Assembly: GCF_018449725.1 (NCBI RefSeq)
Contig: NZ_JAAVVC010000003.1
Location: 186,001 to 250,000 of the forward strand
Source of the DNA: Pseudomonas sp. dw_612
GTDB taxonomy: Bacteria; Pseudomonadota; Gammaproteobacteria; Pseudomonadales; Pseudomonadaceae
Direction: 5' to 3'
DNA: 64,000 nucleotides
The translations under genes and the position numbers were made by a program. Below are positions 7,987-16,599 of the stretch, piece by piece. Within the stretch, counting starts at the first letter, position 1. Each line of letters starts with the position of its first letter. The notes under the pieces are model-generated. The model searched no databases, was not told the origin of the DNA, and saw only the letters and a program-made list of their open reading frames with translations.

Positions 7987-8360
7987 CAGCCGGTAATCCG
8001 GCTGCAGGTGAATTTGCCGCTACTGCCGCCGGAGCTGGAAAACCGATTGATGGTGGTCCAGCCAACGCGGCGGTTGTAGCCGACCCAGGCTTCGCCATCG
8101 GAAGCGAGGCCGGTGAAGAACGTCAGTTGCCCGTAGCGGCTGCTGGTCTGCGCCCAATAGCGTTTACCGACGACTTCGAAGCCGCGCAAATAAATCGTAC
8201 TGCCGACGGTGTTGACGCTGTAGGCGTTGCCGTCGGGGTCGACGCACGCGAGCAGATTGGCGCTGCGGGTGCATTTGGCCAGGCTCGGGATCTGTCCCCA
8301 GGCATCGACGGCGACCAGTAGCGAAAGACCCAGCAACGAATACTTCAGGACGTTTCCCAT
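7983..8360 (-). CDS. Small exported protein with four cysteines, zinc-island hypothetical
   Basis: With start ATG 8360 (MGNVLKYSLLGLSLLVAV...) this is a 125-residue precursor with a clear signal peptide and a short mature part of about 105 residues. Four cysteines (AKCTRS, LACVD, FTCSR, TGC at the very end) suggest two disulfides in the periplasm. It is rich in Ser, Gly and aromatic residues. ATG 8390 (MLEPVRSLRN) is an alternative start with a closer AAAGGG. I do not recognise the family. Divergent from zigA across the Zur-box-like site at 8440-8454, so it is probably Zur-controlled. Confidence 0.7.
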   Translation of the reverse strand: MGNVLKYSLLGLSLLVAVDAWGQIPSLAKCTRSANLLACVDPDGNAYSVNTVGSTIYLRGFEVVGKRYWAQTSSRYGQLTFFTGLASDGEAWVGYNRRVGWTTINRFSSSGGSSGKFTCSRITGC

Positions 8361-8439
8361 GGCGTTTCTCAAGGAGCGAACGGGTTCAAGCATCGTGCCC
8401 TTTGTCGTGGTGAGCAAGAGGGGAGTGGTTTGTTTGTGT

Positions 8440-8454
8440 TGTTATACTATAACA
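8440..8454. promoter_or_regulatory. Candidate Zur box upstream of zigA
   Basis: TGTTATACTATAACA is a perfect 15-base palindrome apart from its central base and fits the Zur operator core. It lies about 100 bases before the zigA start and about 80 bases before the divergent small exported-protein gene, so it can control both. Confidence 0.8.
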
Positions 8455-8552
8455 TTAAAAACATGCTTGCCCTTGTACCCCAAGAACGTGAAGAGCTGCG
8501 CGAACGCCGCAAATGGGCGATTTGACCGGCCACATCCTGTGAGGAATACCTG

Positions 8553-9758
8553 ATGCCCAATCGTCTTCCCGTGACCGTCCTGTCGGGCTTTCTCGGCGCC
8601 GGCAAGAGTACGTTGCTGAATTACGTACTACGTAATCGCGAAAACCTGCGGGTGGCCGTGATCGTCAACGACATGAGCGAAATCAACATCGATGGCAGCG
8701 AAGTCCAGCGCGATGTCAGCCTGAACCGTGCCGAAGAGAAGCTCGTGGAAATGAGCAACGGCTGCATCTGCTGCACCTTGCGCGAAGACTTGCTGGAAGA
8801 AGTCAGCAAACTCGCCAAGGACGGTCGTTTCGATTACCTGTTGATCGAATCCACCGGTATCTCCGAGCCGCTGCCCGTGGCGGAAACCTTCACCTTCCGC
8901 GACGAAGAAGGCCAGAGCCTGGCCGACATCGCCCGGCTCGACACCATGGTCACCGTGGTCGATGGCATGAATTTCCTGCTCGACTATCAGGCCGCCGAAA
9001 GCCTCGCGTCCCGTGGCGAAACCCTGGGCGAAGAGGATGAGCGTTCGATCACTGACCTGCTGATCGAGCAGATTGAGTTCGCCGACGTCATCCTCATCAG
9101 CAAGATCGACTTGATCAGCAGCCAGGAGCGCCAGGAACTGATCGCGATCCTCGAGCGGCTCAATTCCCAGGCGGACATCATCCCGATGGTCATGGGCGAA
9201 ATTCCGCTGGAAAAGATCCTCAATACCGGTCGCTTCGACTTCGAAAAAGCCGCCCAGGCGCCAGGCTGGTTGCAGGAGCTGCGCGGCGAGCACGTGCCGG
9301 AAACCGAGGAATACGGCATTGCCTCCACCGCCTATCGCGCCCGCCGGCCGTTCCATCCCCAGCGCTTTTTCAGCTTCATCGACCGCCCGTGGGTGAATGG
9401 CAAACTGCTGCGCTCCAAAGGGTTTTTCTGGCTCGCCAGCAAGCACATGGACGCCGGTAGCTGGTCCCAGGCCGGCGGTTTGATGCGCCACGGTTTCGCT
9501 GGTCGCTGGTGGCGTTTCGTGCCGAAAACCCAATGGCCGCAGGACGAGGAAAGCACCGCCGGGATCATGGAAAACTGGACCGCGAGTACTGGCGATTGCC
9601 GCCAGGAACTGGTGTTCATCGGCCAGAACATCGACTTCGCGCAGCTCACCGCCGAACTCGACAATTGCCTGCTCACCGACGATGAAATGGCCCAAGGCAT
9701 CGAAGGCTGGCGTCTGCTGCCAGACCCGTTCGGCCCCTGGCACGAAGAGGCGGCCTGA
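8553..9758 (+). CDS. zigA: Zinc-starvation CobW/COG0523 GTPase (metallochaperone family)
   Basis: This 401-residue G3E GTPase carries Walker [10 protein letters not shown] (residues 12-20), the metal-binding CxCC motif NGCICC (C71, C73, C74), the switch-type IESTGISEP and the guanine-specificity motif SKID. The C-terminal CobW_C domain occupies about 270-395. Zur-regulated members (ZigA, YciC, ZNG1) are thought to hand zinc to client proteins when zinc is scarce. RBS-like GAGGAAT precedes ATG 8553. The stop overlaps the next start (TGATG). The Zur-box-like palindrome lies upstream. Confidence 0.93.
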   Translation: MPNRLPVTVLSGFLGAGKSTLLNYVLRNRENLRVAVIVNDMSEINIDGSEVQRDVSLNRAEEKLVEMSNGCICCTLREDLLEEVSKLAKDGRFDYLLIESTGISEPLPVAETFTFRDEEGQSLADIARLDTMVTVVDGMNFLLDYQAAESLASRGETLGEEDERSITDLLIEQIEFADVILISKIDLISSQERQELIAILERLNSQADIIPMVMGEIPLEKILNTGRFDFEKAAQAPGWLQELRGEHVPETEEYGIASTAYRARRPFHPQRFFSFIDRPWVNGKLLRSKGFFWLASKHMDAGSWSQAGGLMRHGFAGRWWRFVPKTQWPQDEESTAGIMENWTASTGDCRQELVFIGQNIDFAQLTAELDNCLLTDDEMAQGIEGWRLLPDPFGPWHEEAA

Positions 9759-10426
9759 TGCTCACACTCAACCCTGTGGGAGCGAGCCTGCTCGCGAAGG
9801 CGTCCGCCCGGACACCACGCCAACATCACGGAGCTAACCCGAAAGTCCTGACAAAAATCCTCCACGACGACGCCAATCTTGCCGTCTGGCAGCGCCAACT
9901 CCCGGTACACATTGCCGACTTCGCCAGCCTGTTGCTGTCCCTGAACGAGCCACTGGCTGAGTCGCTGTCCCTGGAATTGCCCAACGAAGACTCCGAGCCC
10001 AATCTGCGCGGATTGGCCTCGAGTTTCAGCGATCTGGAAGGCTACGAAGGCTTCATCGCCGACGTGTCCTGGCTGGTTAGCGCCTTCGCCTGTTTGCTCG
10101 GCGCCCGGCATGTCGGCTTGCGCTTGCGGGTATTGGATAAAGCGATGTGCCCGCGCTTCCACGTCGATCATGTGCCGGTGCGGTTGATCACCACCTACGC
10201 CGGTGTTGGCAGTGAGTGGCTGAAAGAAGGGGCGATGGATCGCCGGCAACTGGGCAAACCGGACGCCGAACCGCAGTCGCAAATCCAGCAAGTCAGCAGC
10301 GGCGATGTGGCGCTGCTCAAAGGCGAGAAGTGGCACGGCAACGAAGGCTTCGGCTTGATCCACCGTTCGCCGCAACCGGCACCGGGTGAGCGCCGGTTAA
10401 TCCTGACGCTTGACTGGCTGAACTAG
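9758..10426 (+). CDS. DUF1826 protein with a REP sequence inside its 5' coding region
   Basis: The 222-residue product is a DUF1826 family member, a family that I recall being found next to COG0523 GTPases in zinc-responsive clusters. Conserved-looking blocks include CPRFHVDHVPVRLITTYAG and LLKGEKWHGNEG, whose His, Cys and Asp residues could bind metal. The ATG overlaps the zigA stop (TGATG), so the two are translationally coupled. Residues 6-16 (NPVGASLLAKA) are the translation of a REP element at 9775-9802. No better start is visible after the REP before the conserved region. Function unknown. Confidence 0.75.
   Translation: MLTLNPVGASLLAKASARTPRQHHGANPKVLTKILHDDANLAVWQRQLPVHIADFASLLLSLNEPLAESLSLELPNEDSEPNLRGLASSFSDLEGYEGFIADVSWLVSAFACLLGARHVGLRLRVLDKAMCPRFHVDHVPVRLITTYAGVGSEWLKEGAMDRRQLGKPDAEPQSQIQQVSSGDVALLKGEKWHGNEGFGLIHRSPQPAPGERRLILTLDWLN
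9775..9802 (+). repeat. Single REP sequence inside a coding region
   Basis: TGTGGGAGCGAGCCTGCTCG followed by CGAAGGCG is a solitary member of the same REP family found in pairs elsewhere in the window. It lies in frame within the first 16 codons of the DUF1826 gene. Confidence 0.9.
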
Positions 10427-10779
10427 GGTTTGAGCCAGGTGCCCTGGCTCTGTGCCTCACAAAACGGCTGTAAATACGCCGCATCGGTGGCCACGCCGTA
10501 ATAGTGAATATCCTGCCGGTAAGGCATATTGGCGACTTGGGCGTTGCTGCACACGCCGAAGGCACCGGTCGGGCATTGGTCGACGTACTGCACCTCGACT
10601 TTCTGCCCGGGCAGGTTCGGCTGGCAAAAGCCGTCGGCGAACAGCTTTTCCGGGATGTTGCGGTTCTGCTGGCAGACCTTCACGTCGAGACGTTCCGCCT
10701 GGCTATGGACCACGCACGCCTGGGCCAGCGCCTCACCCGACGTTAACGCCAGCAGCAACGACAATCCCATCAACCGCAT
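10423..10779 (-). CDS. Small exported Cys-rich protein, zinc-island hypothetical
   Basis: This 118-residue protein has a signal peptide (MRLMGLSLLLALTSGEALA) and six cysteines in the roughly 99-residue mature part (QACVV, KVCQQ, GFCQP, DQCPT, GVCSN, PFCEA), consistent with three disulfides. A strong GAGGAGG lies just before ATG 10779. It is wedged on the opposite strand between two rightward genes: its stop overlaps the DUF1826 stop by four bases and its start is 27 bases from the second CobW gene, so its promoter must lie in or near that gene's 5' end. Family not recognised; a small exported protein in this position is in keeping with the rest of the zinc island. Confidence 0.75.
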   Translation of the reverse strand: MRLMGLSLLLALTSGEALAQACVVHSQAERLDVKVCQQNRNIPEKLFADGFCQPNLPGQKVEVQYVDQCPTGAFGVCSNAQVANMPYRQDIHYYGVATDAAYLQPFCEAQSQGTWLKP

Positions 10780-10806
10780 CCTCTACCTCCTCAGAAAACT
10801 TCGACC

Positions 10807-11781
10807 ATGTTGCAGAACATCCCCACCCACGTCATCGCTGGCCCGTTGGGCGCCGGCAAGACCAGCCTGATCAAGCACCTGCTGGCGCAGCGGCCGGCGA
10901 ATGAGCGCTGGGCGGTGCTGATCAATGAGTTCGGCCAGATCGGCCTCGACGCCGCGCTGTTGACCCAGGACGCCGATGGTATCGCACTGGGCGAAGTGGC
11001 CGGGGGCTGTTTGTGTTGCGTCAATGGTGCGCCGTTTCAGATTGGTCTCGGGCGTTTGTTGCGCAAGGCGCGGCCGGATCGACTGTTTATCGAACCTTCC
11101 GGGCTGGGGCATCCGGCGCAGTTGCTGCGGCAGTTGAGCGAGGTGCCGTGGGTTGGGGTTTTGGCGCTTCAGCCGTGCGTGCTGGTGCTGGATGCCCAGG
11201 CGCTCGCCGCCGGGAAACCGCTGCCGACGGCGCAACAGGAGGCGCTGAACAGCGCGGGTTTGTTGCTGCTGAACAAGTCAGAAGGCCTGGATGGTGGCGA
11301 TCGTCAGCGAATTGCTGCGCACTTGCCGATGCGTCCGCTGTACTGGACGCAGCAGGCGGTCTTGCCGTTAAGCGAATTGCCGGGGCTTGAGGCTAAAGGC
11401 GTTGCGGGTGTGGATAACTTCATCGTCCCCAAGGGGGTGGCGCAGATGCCGGCCATCTGGCTGGATCCCACGTTCCCGATTTGCTTGAGCCAGGAACAGG
11501 AGGGCGGCTGGAGTATTGGCTGGCGCTGGCATCCGAGTCAGACGTTTGATTCGGCGCTCATTGGCCAGTGGCTTGGGACTCTTGCCTGGCGGCGGGCGAA
11601 GCTGGTTATCCACAGCGTCGGCGGTTGGGTTTCAGCGAATGCGGTGGATAACTCGATGCTGGAGTGGCAGCCGAGTGAATGGCGCCAGGATTCGCGGATT
11701 GAGCTGATTTTCAGTGAGGCGCAGGATGTGGACGAGTTGCAAAACGGTTTAGACAAGTGCCGATATTTGCGCGGTCTTTGA
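10807..11781 (+). CDS. Second CobW/COG0523 family GTPase
   Basis: The 324-residue protein has Walker A GPLGAGKTS (residues 12-20), the metal-binding CxCC in GGCLCC (C68, C70, C71), IEPSGLGHP and LLNKSE as nucleotide-binding loops, and a CobW_C domain in the last 90 residues. It is shorter and divergent from the first copy, lacking a His-rich region. The same arrangement of two COG0523 genes occurs in the P. aeruginosa zinc cluster (PA5532 and PA5535). It is probably a metal-delivery GTPase for a different client. No Zur palindrome is visible in the 27-base gap upstream, so it may depend on read-through from zigA. Confidence 0.85.
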   Translation: MLQNIPTHVIAGPLGAGKTSLIKHLLAQRPANERWAVLINEFGQIGLDAALLTQDADGIALGEVAGGCLCCVNGAPFQIGLGRLLRKARPDRLFIEPSGLGHPAQLLRQLSEVPWVGVLALQPCVLVLDAQALAAGKPLPTAQQEALNSAGLLLLNKSEGLDGGDRQRIAAHLPMRPLYWTQQAVLPLSELPGLEAKGVAGVDNFIVPKGVAQMPAIWLDPTFPICLSQEQEGGWSIGWRWHPSQTFDSALIGQWLGTLAWRRAKLVIHSVGGWVSANAVDNSMLEWQPSEWRQDSRIELIFSEAQDVDELQNGLDKCRYLRGL

Positions 11782-11785
11782 GGCC

Positions 11786-11857
11786 GTCTTCGCGGGCAAG
11801 CCCGCTCCCACAAAGGAATGCATTTCAATTGTGGGAGCGGGCTTGCTCGCGAAGGGC
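11786..11857. repeat. REPIN
   Basis: Inverted REP pair (CGCGGGCAAGCCCGCTCCCA ... GTGGGAGCGGGCTTGCTCGC) directly after the second CobW gene, between two convergent genes. Confidence 0.9.
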
Positions 11858-11878
11858 GCTAACTGACGACATCAACCT

Positions 11879-12292
11879 TCAAGGCCGCCACTTGGTGTGT
11901 TCCTGCCGCCACTGGCTCATCTCAATCACTTCACCACGCGGCTTCACCACCTCAACCACCGGCGGCGTGTCGTCAAACGGCATAGGGTAGGGCGCCAGCT
12001 CAATTTGCGCACTGTGCGCGCCAAACTGGGTAATGGTTCCGGTGTGGCGGGTTTCGCCGGTCACGGTGAATTCGAAGTTATACACCCGCGCCAGACGTCG
12101 ACGGCCGTTGGCATCTTTGATAAAACCGATTTTTTTCAGCGCCACATTGCCGTCGAGCAACTCGATTTCGAGTTTGGCGCAATGCTGCTTGACCCGCTCC
12201 AGTGCGCGCTCGCGCAAGCCGTGGTTATGCCACAGCCACGCGGCGCCAGTGGCCAGCAGCATTAGCACGAAGATATTTCCGAGGGTCAGCAT
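11879..12292 (-). CDS. DUF3301 domain membrane-anchored protein
   Basis: With ATG 12292 this is 137 residues: one N-terminal membrane segment (LGNIFVLMLLATGAAWLW) followed by a soluble domain with LARVYNFEFTVTGE and GTITQFGAH blocks typical of DUF3301. The family is widespread in pseudomonads and has no known role. A TTG six bases upstream is in frame but unlikely. It stands alone. Confidence 0.8.
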   Translation of the reverse strand: MLTLGNIFVLMLLATGAAWLWHNHGLRERALERVKQHCAKLEIELLDGNVALKKIGFIKDANGRRRLARVYNFEFTVTGETRHTGTITQFGAHSAQIELAPYPMPFDDTPPVVEVVKPRGEVIEMSQWRQEHTKWRP

Positions 12293-12412
12293 CAACAAAG
12301 TGCTCCAACAAGATAGTGCCAGCTTAACTGCGTCGCCGGTCTGTCGTACAGGCTGGGTTTAGTCGCATACTGCGCGGCTCGAATTTCAATCGTTTTACGG
12401 AAAACTCACCGC

Positions 12413-13285
12413 ATGAAACGTACGCCCCATCTGCTCGCCATCCAGTCCCACGTGGTGTTCGGCCACGCTGGCAACAGCGCCGCGGTTTTCCCGATGCAGC
12501 GGGTCGGGGTGAATGTCTGGCCGCTCAACACCGTGCAGTTCTCCAACCACACGCAATACGGGCAGTGGGCGGGTGAAATATTGCCGCCGCATCAGATTCC
12601 CGAGCTAGTGGAAGGCATCGCCGCGATTGGTGAACTGGGCAACTGCGATGCAGTGCTGTCCGGTTACCTCGGCAGTGCGGCTCAAGGCCGGGCGATTCTC
12701 ACGGGCGTGGCGCGGATCAAGTCGGTCAATTCCAAGGCCTTGTATCTGTGCGATCCAGTGATGGGCCACCCTGAAAAGGGTTGCAGCGTGCCGGCCGAGG
12801 TCAGCGATTTCCTGCTGGAAGAGGCGGCCGCCGTGGCGGACTTCATGTGCCCGAACCAACTGGAGCTGGACAGCTTCTCGGGGCGCAAGCCGCAGTCGCT
12901 GTTCGATTGCCTGGCCATGGCGCGAGCGCTGTTGGCGCGCGGGCCGAAGGCGGTGTTGGTCAAGCACCTCGATTACCCCGGCAAACCGGAAGAGGTTTTC
13001 GAGATGTTGCTGGTGACGGCGGAAGACAGTTGGCATTTGCGTCGGCCGTTACTGGCGTTTCCGCGTCAGCCGGTGGGCGTGGGCGACCTGACGTCTGGGT
13101 TGTTCCTGGCTCGCGTGCTGTTGGGGGACAGCCTGGTGGCGGCGTTCGAATTCACCGCGGCGGCGGTCCACGAGGTATTGCTGGAAACCCAGGCCTGCGC
13201 CAGCTATGAGCTGGAACTGGTGCGGGCGCAGGACCGGATCGCGCATCCGCGGGTGCGGTTTGAGGCGACGCCGATCAGTCTCTGA
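12413..13285 (+). CDS. pdxY: Pyridoxal kinase PdxY
   Basis: This 290-residue ribokinase-superfamily enzyme phosphorylates pyridoxal in the vitamin B6 salvage pathway. The N-terminus [21 protein letters not shown] is the PdxY/PdxK substrate loop, CDPVMGH lies mid-protein and the anion-hole region is [12 protein letters not shown], with Asp of GVGD as the catalytic base. Length matches the family. Single gene, followed by a REPIN. Confidence 0.95.
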   Translation: MKRTPHLLAIQSHVVFGHAGNSAAVFPMQRVGVNVWPLNTVQFSNHTQYGQWAGEILPPHQIPELVEGIAAIGELGNCDAVLSGYLGSAAQGRAILTGVARIKSVNSKALYLCDPVMGHPEKGCSVPAEVSDFLLEEAAAVADFMCPNQLELDSFSGRKPQSLFDCLAMARALLARGPKAVLVKHLDYPGKPEEVFEMLLVTAEDSWHLRRPLLAFPRQPVGVGDLTSGLFLARVLLGDSLVAAFEFTAAAVHEVLLETQACASYELELVRAQDRIAHPRVRFEATPISL

Positions 13286-13300
13286 GTTCTGCGTTGAGCC

Positions 13301-13400
13301 CATTCGCGAGCAAGCCCGCTCCCACACGGAATCTGTCGTGTTGCACAAAATGTGTGCACACCGAAGAACCTATGTGGGAGCGGGCTTGCTCGCGAAGGCG
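13301..13400. repeat. REPIN
   Basis: Inverted REP pair separated by about 50 bases that themselves contain a small TTGTGCACA-like inverted repeat (TTGCACAAAATGTGTGCACA region). It separates pdxY from the convergent thioesterase gene. Confidence 0.9.
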
Positions 13401-13433
13401 ATCTAAAGAACACCCTCTACCTTGCTGGAGCCA

Positions 13434-13916
13434 TCAGGCGTCGCCCTTGATCTCCTGATAGCGCTTTTCCAGCTCCTGACGAATCTGCCGGCGCTGCTGG
13501 GCCTGCATGAAGCGGCGCTTGTCTTCGCTGTTCTGCGGTTGCAGCGGCGGGACGGCGGCCGGTTTGCGCTGGTCATCCACCGCGACCATGGTGAAGAAGC
13601 AGCTATTGGTGTGGCGCACCGAGCGCTCGCGAATGTTTTCGGTCACGACCTTGATGCCCACCTCCATCGAGGTATTGCCGGTGTAGTTGACCGACGCCAG
13701 GAACGTCACCAGTTCGCCGACGTGAATCGGCTCGCGAAAAATCACCTGATCCACCGACAAGGTCACCACGTAGCGGCCGGCATAACGGCTGGCGCAGGCG
13801 TAGGCCACTTCGTCGAGGTATTTGAGCAGGGTGCCGCCGTGGACATTGCCAGAGAAGTTGGCCATGTCGGGAGTCATCAATACCGTCATCGACAGTTGGG
13901 CGTTTCCGGGTTCCAT
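13434..13916 (-). CDS. Acyl-CoA thioesterase (hotdog fold)
   Basis: The protein is 160 residues from ATG 13916 (MEPGNAQLSMTVLMTPDMAN). The hotdog segment FSGNVHGGTLLKYLDEVAY, with the Asn-x-x-Gly-Gly helix start and the later Asp, matches the acyl-CoA hydrolases of the BFIT/YciA type, which hydrolyse acyl-CoA to free acid and CoA. The charged C-terminus (QQRRQIRQELEKRYQEIKGD) is likely helical. In P. aeruginosa a thioesterase sits beside the potassium-efflux-type antiporter, as here. Substrate unknown. Confidence 0.88.
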   Translation of the reverse strand: MEPGNAQLSMTVLMTPDMANFSGNVHGGTLLKYLDEVAYACASRYAGRYVVTLSVDQVIFREPIHVGELVTFLASVNYTGNTSMEVGIKVVTENIRERSVRHTNSCFFTMVAVDDQRKPAAVPPLQPQNSEDKRRFMQAQQRRQIRQELEKRYQEIKGDA

Positions 13917-14119
13917 AGCGTTCTCACGGGTCAAGGCAGAATTTCGGGAGCGCACCTCTGCGGGTGCGTAGCGGGTTTTTCAAAACCAACCATTATCGGG
14001 ACGCCGGGCAGGTGGCTGCCGTCACGCGCTGATCGATCTGTTTCCATATATTGCACCGCCTTTCTGTCGGAAGTCGCGGTGTTACGCTCCAGAAAGTCGA
14101 TCTCAAGGAGCCCCATACC

Positions 14120-15883
14120 ATGCATGCCATCAGTTTCATTCAGGATCTGGCAGTGATCATGTTGGTCGCGGGCGTGGTGACCGTGCTCTTTCATCGTTTC
14201 AAACAACCGGTGGTCCTCGGCTACATCGTCGCGGGCTTCATCATCGGCCCTCACACGCCGCCGTTCGGCCTGATCCACGATGAAGACACCATCAAGACCC
14301 TCGCTGAACTGGGGGTGATTTTCCTGATGTTCTGCCTGGGCCTGGAATTCAGCCTGCGCAAGCTGTTCAAGGTCGGGGCCACGGCGTTTATCGCGGCGTT
14401 TCTGGAAATCGTGTTGATGATCTGGATCGGCTACGAGATCGGCCGCTGGTTCGACTGGAACACCATGGATTCGCTGTTCCTCGGGGCGATTCTGGCGATC
14501 TCCTCAACCACCATCATCGTCAAGGCCCTCAACGACCTGAAGATGAAGAACGAGCGCTTCGCGCAGTTGATCTTCGGTGTACTGATCGTCGAAGACATCC
14601 TCGGCATCGGCATCATCGCCTTGCTGTCGAGCATCGCGGTCAGCGGTACGGTGAGTTCTGGCGAAGTGTTCTCCACGGTCGGCAAGCTCTCGCTGTTCAT
14701 GATTGTCGCGCTGGTCATCGGCATTCTTCTAGTGCCGCGATTGCTGGCCTACGTGGCCAAATTCGAAAGCAATGAAATGCTGTTGATCACCGTGCTGGGC
14801 CTGTGTTTCGGTTTCTGCCTGCTGGTGGTCAAGCTCGAATACAGCATGGTTCTTGGCGCCTTCCTGATTGGCGCGATCATGGCCGAATCCCGGCAGTTAC
14901 TGAAGATCGAACGCCTGATCGAACCGGTTCGCGACCTGTTCAGCGCCATCTTCTTCGTCGCCATCGGGTTGATGCTCGATCCGATGATTCTGCTGCAATA
15001 CGCCTGGCCCATCGCGGTGATCACCGTGGCGGTGGTACTGGGCAAGATGTTGTCCTGCGGCCTCGGAGCCTTTATCGCCGGCAACGATGGACGCACCTCA
15101 CTGCGGGTCGGGATGGGTCTTTCGCAGATTGGCGAATTTTCCTTCATCATCGCCGCGCTGGGCATGACCTTGCAGGTCACCAGCAACTTTCTCTATCCGG
15201 TGGCCGTGGCGGTTTCGGTGCTTACCACGCTGCTGACGCCGTACCTGATTCGCGCAGCCGATCCGCTGTCGATCAAGCTTGCGGAGGTGATGCCGCGGCG
15301 CCTGAGCCGTGTGCTGGGGATGTACGGCGAATGGCTGCGCAGCATTCAGCCCCAGGGCGAGGGCGCGCTGCTGGCATCGATGATTCGGCGGATTCTGTTG
15401 CAGGTCGGGGTCAATCTGGCGCTGGTGATCGCGATTTTCTTCTCGGGCGCGTTTTTCGCCGAGCGCATGTCCGAATATCTGCAAGGCTGGATCAGTGATC
15501 CGAGCTGGCAGAAAGCGTTGATCTGGGGCGGGGCGTTGCTGGTGTCGTTGCCGTTCCTGATCGCCGCCTATCGCAAGCTCAAGGCCCTGTCGATGCTGTT
15601 GGCGGAGATGGGTGTGAAGCCAGAGATGGCCGGGCGTCACACGCAGCGAGTGCGTCGGGTGATCGCTGAAGTGATTCCGATCCTCTCGCTGCTGGTGATC
15701 TTCCTGCTGCTGGCAGCCTTGTCGGCCAGTATTCTGCCGACCAACAAGTTGCTGGTGCTGATCGCGGTGGTCACCGCCGCCGTGGCGGCGCTGCTCTGGC
15801 GCTGGTTCATCCGCGTTCACACGCGCATGCAGGTGGCCTTGCTGGAAACCCTGGACAACCACAAGGAGTCGTCCGGGCATTGA
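14120..15883 (+). CDS. CPA2 family monovalent cation/proton antiporter
   Basis: This 587-residue inner-membrane protein starts at ATG 14120, preceded by AAGGAG nine bases upstream. About 12 hydrophobic segments form a Na+/H+ exchanger domain (residues 5-380) including GYIVAGFIIGPH and the ion-site region GVLIVEDILGIG. The C-terminal third holds about four further membrane segments instead of the TrkA-N (RCK) domain found in KefB, KefC and YbaL, so regulation by nucleotide or glutathione binding is not expected. Likely function is potassium or sodium efflux. Function is inferred from family and from similarity of position to PA5518. Confidence 0.85.
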   Translation: MHAISFIQDLAVIMLVAGVVTVLFHRFKQPVVLGYIVAGFIIGPHTPPFGLIHDEDTIKTLAELGVIFLMFCLGLEFSLRKLFKVGATAFIAAFLEIVLMIWIGYEIGRWFDWNTMDSLFLGAILAISSTTIIVKALNDLKMKNERFAQLIFGVLIVEDILGIGIIALLSSIAVSGTVSSGEVFSTVGKLSLFMIVALVIGILLVPRLLAYVAKFESNEMLLITVLGLCFGFCLLVVKLEYSMVLGAFLIGAIMAESRQLLKIERLIEPVRDLFSAIFFVAIGLMLDPMILLQYAWPIAVITVAVVLGKMLSCGLGAFIAGNDGRTSLRVGMGLSQIGEFSFIIAALGMTLQVTSNFLYPVAVAVSVLTTLLTPYLIRAADPLSIKLAEVMPRRLSRVLGMYGEWLRSIQPQGEGALLASMIRRILLQVGVNLALVIAIFFSGAFFAERMSEYLQGWISDPSWQKALIWGGALLVSLPFLIAAYRKLKALSMLLAEMGVKPEMAGRHTQRVRRVIAEVIPILSLLVIFLLLAALSASILPTNKLLVLIAVVTAAVAALLWRWFIRVHTRMQVALLETLDNHKESSGH

Positions 15884-15890
15884 GCTCAGG

Positions 15891-16026
15891 CCTGTAGCAG
15901 CTGCCGAAGGCTGCGTTCGGCTGCGAAGCAGCCGCAAAATCAGGCGCCAAGGTGTTTCAGGTTAACCGAGTCTTACGGGTTTACGACTGCTTCGCAGCCG
16001 AACGCAGCCTTCGGCAGCTGCTACAG
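15891..16026. repeat. Long inverted repeat, second repeat family (GCTGCCGAAGGCTGCG type)
   Basis: Two arms of about 44 bases (15891-15934 and 15983-16026) are near-perfect inverted copies beginning CTGTAGCAGCTGCCGAAGGC. It is unrelated to the GTGGGAGCGGGC family, lies between convergent genes, and recurs at 23561-23694. Confidence 0.85.
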
Positions 16027-16043
16027 GGGTGAGTAAGGTTCGA

Positions 16044-16451
16044 TCAGCTTTCCAGCCAGACGTCCCGCGCCCAGTGCCACACCGATTCCCAGGTTTCTTC
16101 GGCAATCAGTTCTTCTTCGGCTTGCCACAGCACGACGGTGCCGTCTTCTTCAACCAGGTAGTAGTCGTCACCGTCCTGGCAGATCGGGATCATGCTGCGA
16201 TCAACACCGGCGTCCCAGGCGTTGGCGGCAACGTCCGGCAGGTAGGTGTGGGATTGCGGGTCGGTCACCGTGACCGGCTCCAGGCTGCCGTAGACAACGT
16301 CGCTGACGGTCAGCAAAAATTCTCTGAAGACAAACGGAATGTCGATGAACAGTTGTTCTTCGATTTCCACGATCTGATCTTCGTCGGGCAACTCCAAGGG
16401 GACCGGGACCGGTTCGTTGGCTTCACGCAGTTGTTCGATGATTTCTTCCAC
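16044..16451 (-). CDS. SMI1/KNR4 (SUKH) family protein
   Basis: The 135-residue acidic protein starts at GTG 16451 with GAGGAT upstream. It has the SMI1/KNR4 layout: an early PLPxxY-like segment (LELPDEDQIVEIEEQL), FVFREFLLTVSDVVYGSLEPVT in the middle, and a C-terminal WxxAxxVW region. SUKH proteins include many toxin-immunity proteins, but no polymorphic toxin or contact-dependent system is nearby, so here it is more likely a housekeeping member. Function unknown. Confidence 0.7.
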   Translation of the reverse strand: MEEIIEQLREANEPVPVPLELPDEDQIVEIEEQLFIDIPFVFREFLLTVSDVVYGSLEPVTVTDPQSHTYLPDVAANAWDAGVDRSMIPICQDGDDYYLVEEDGTVVLWQAEEELIAEETWESVWHWARDVWLES

Positions 16452-16537
16452 GTCCGGGATCCTCTTGCTTGATGGCGCGGTTTATATGGGGCGGTTTATA
16501 CAGTAGCTCGCTATAGATGCAACCGCGAAATAGAAAA

Positions 16538-16561
16538 CCCCGGCCGAGGCCGGGGCTTTTT
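16538..16561. terminator. Bidirectional rho-independent terminator
   Basis: CCCCGGCCGAGGCCGGGG forms an 8-bp GC stem. T5 follows on the plus strand and AAAA precedes it (T4 on the minus strand), so it can stop transcription of the Tim44-domain gene, which reads leftward into it. Confidence 0.85.
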
Positions 16562-16599
16562 ATAGGGATAGCATTGCGACAGATTTAACGCCCGTCGGT

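Noticed and set aside
11606-11614. Single TTATCCACA in the second CobW gene as a DnaA site
   Set aside because: An isolated 9-mer is expected by chance in a sequence of this length and has no companions nearby.
16044-16451. SMI1/KNR4 protein as part of a toxin-immunity system
   Set aside because: No polymorphic toxin, Rhs, CdiA or type VI gene lies nearby; the neighbours are housekeeping genes.
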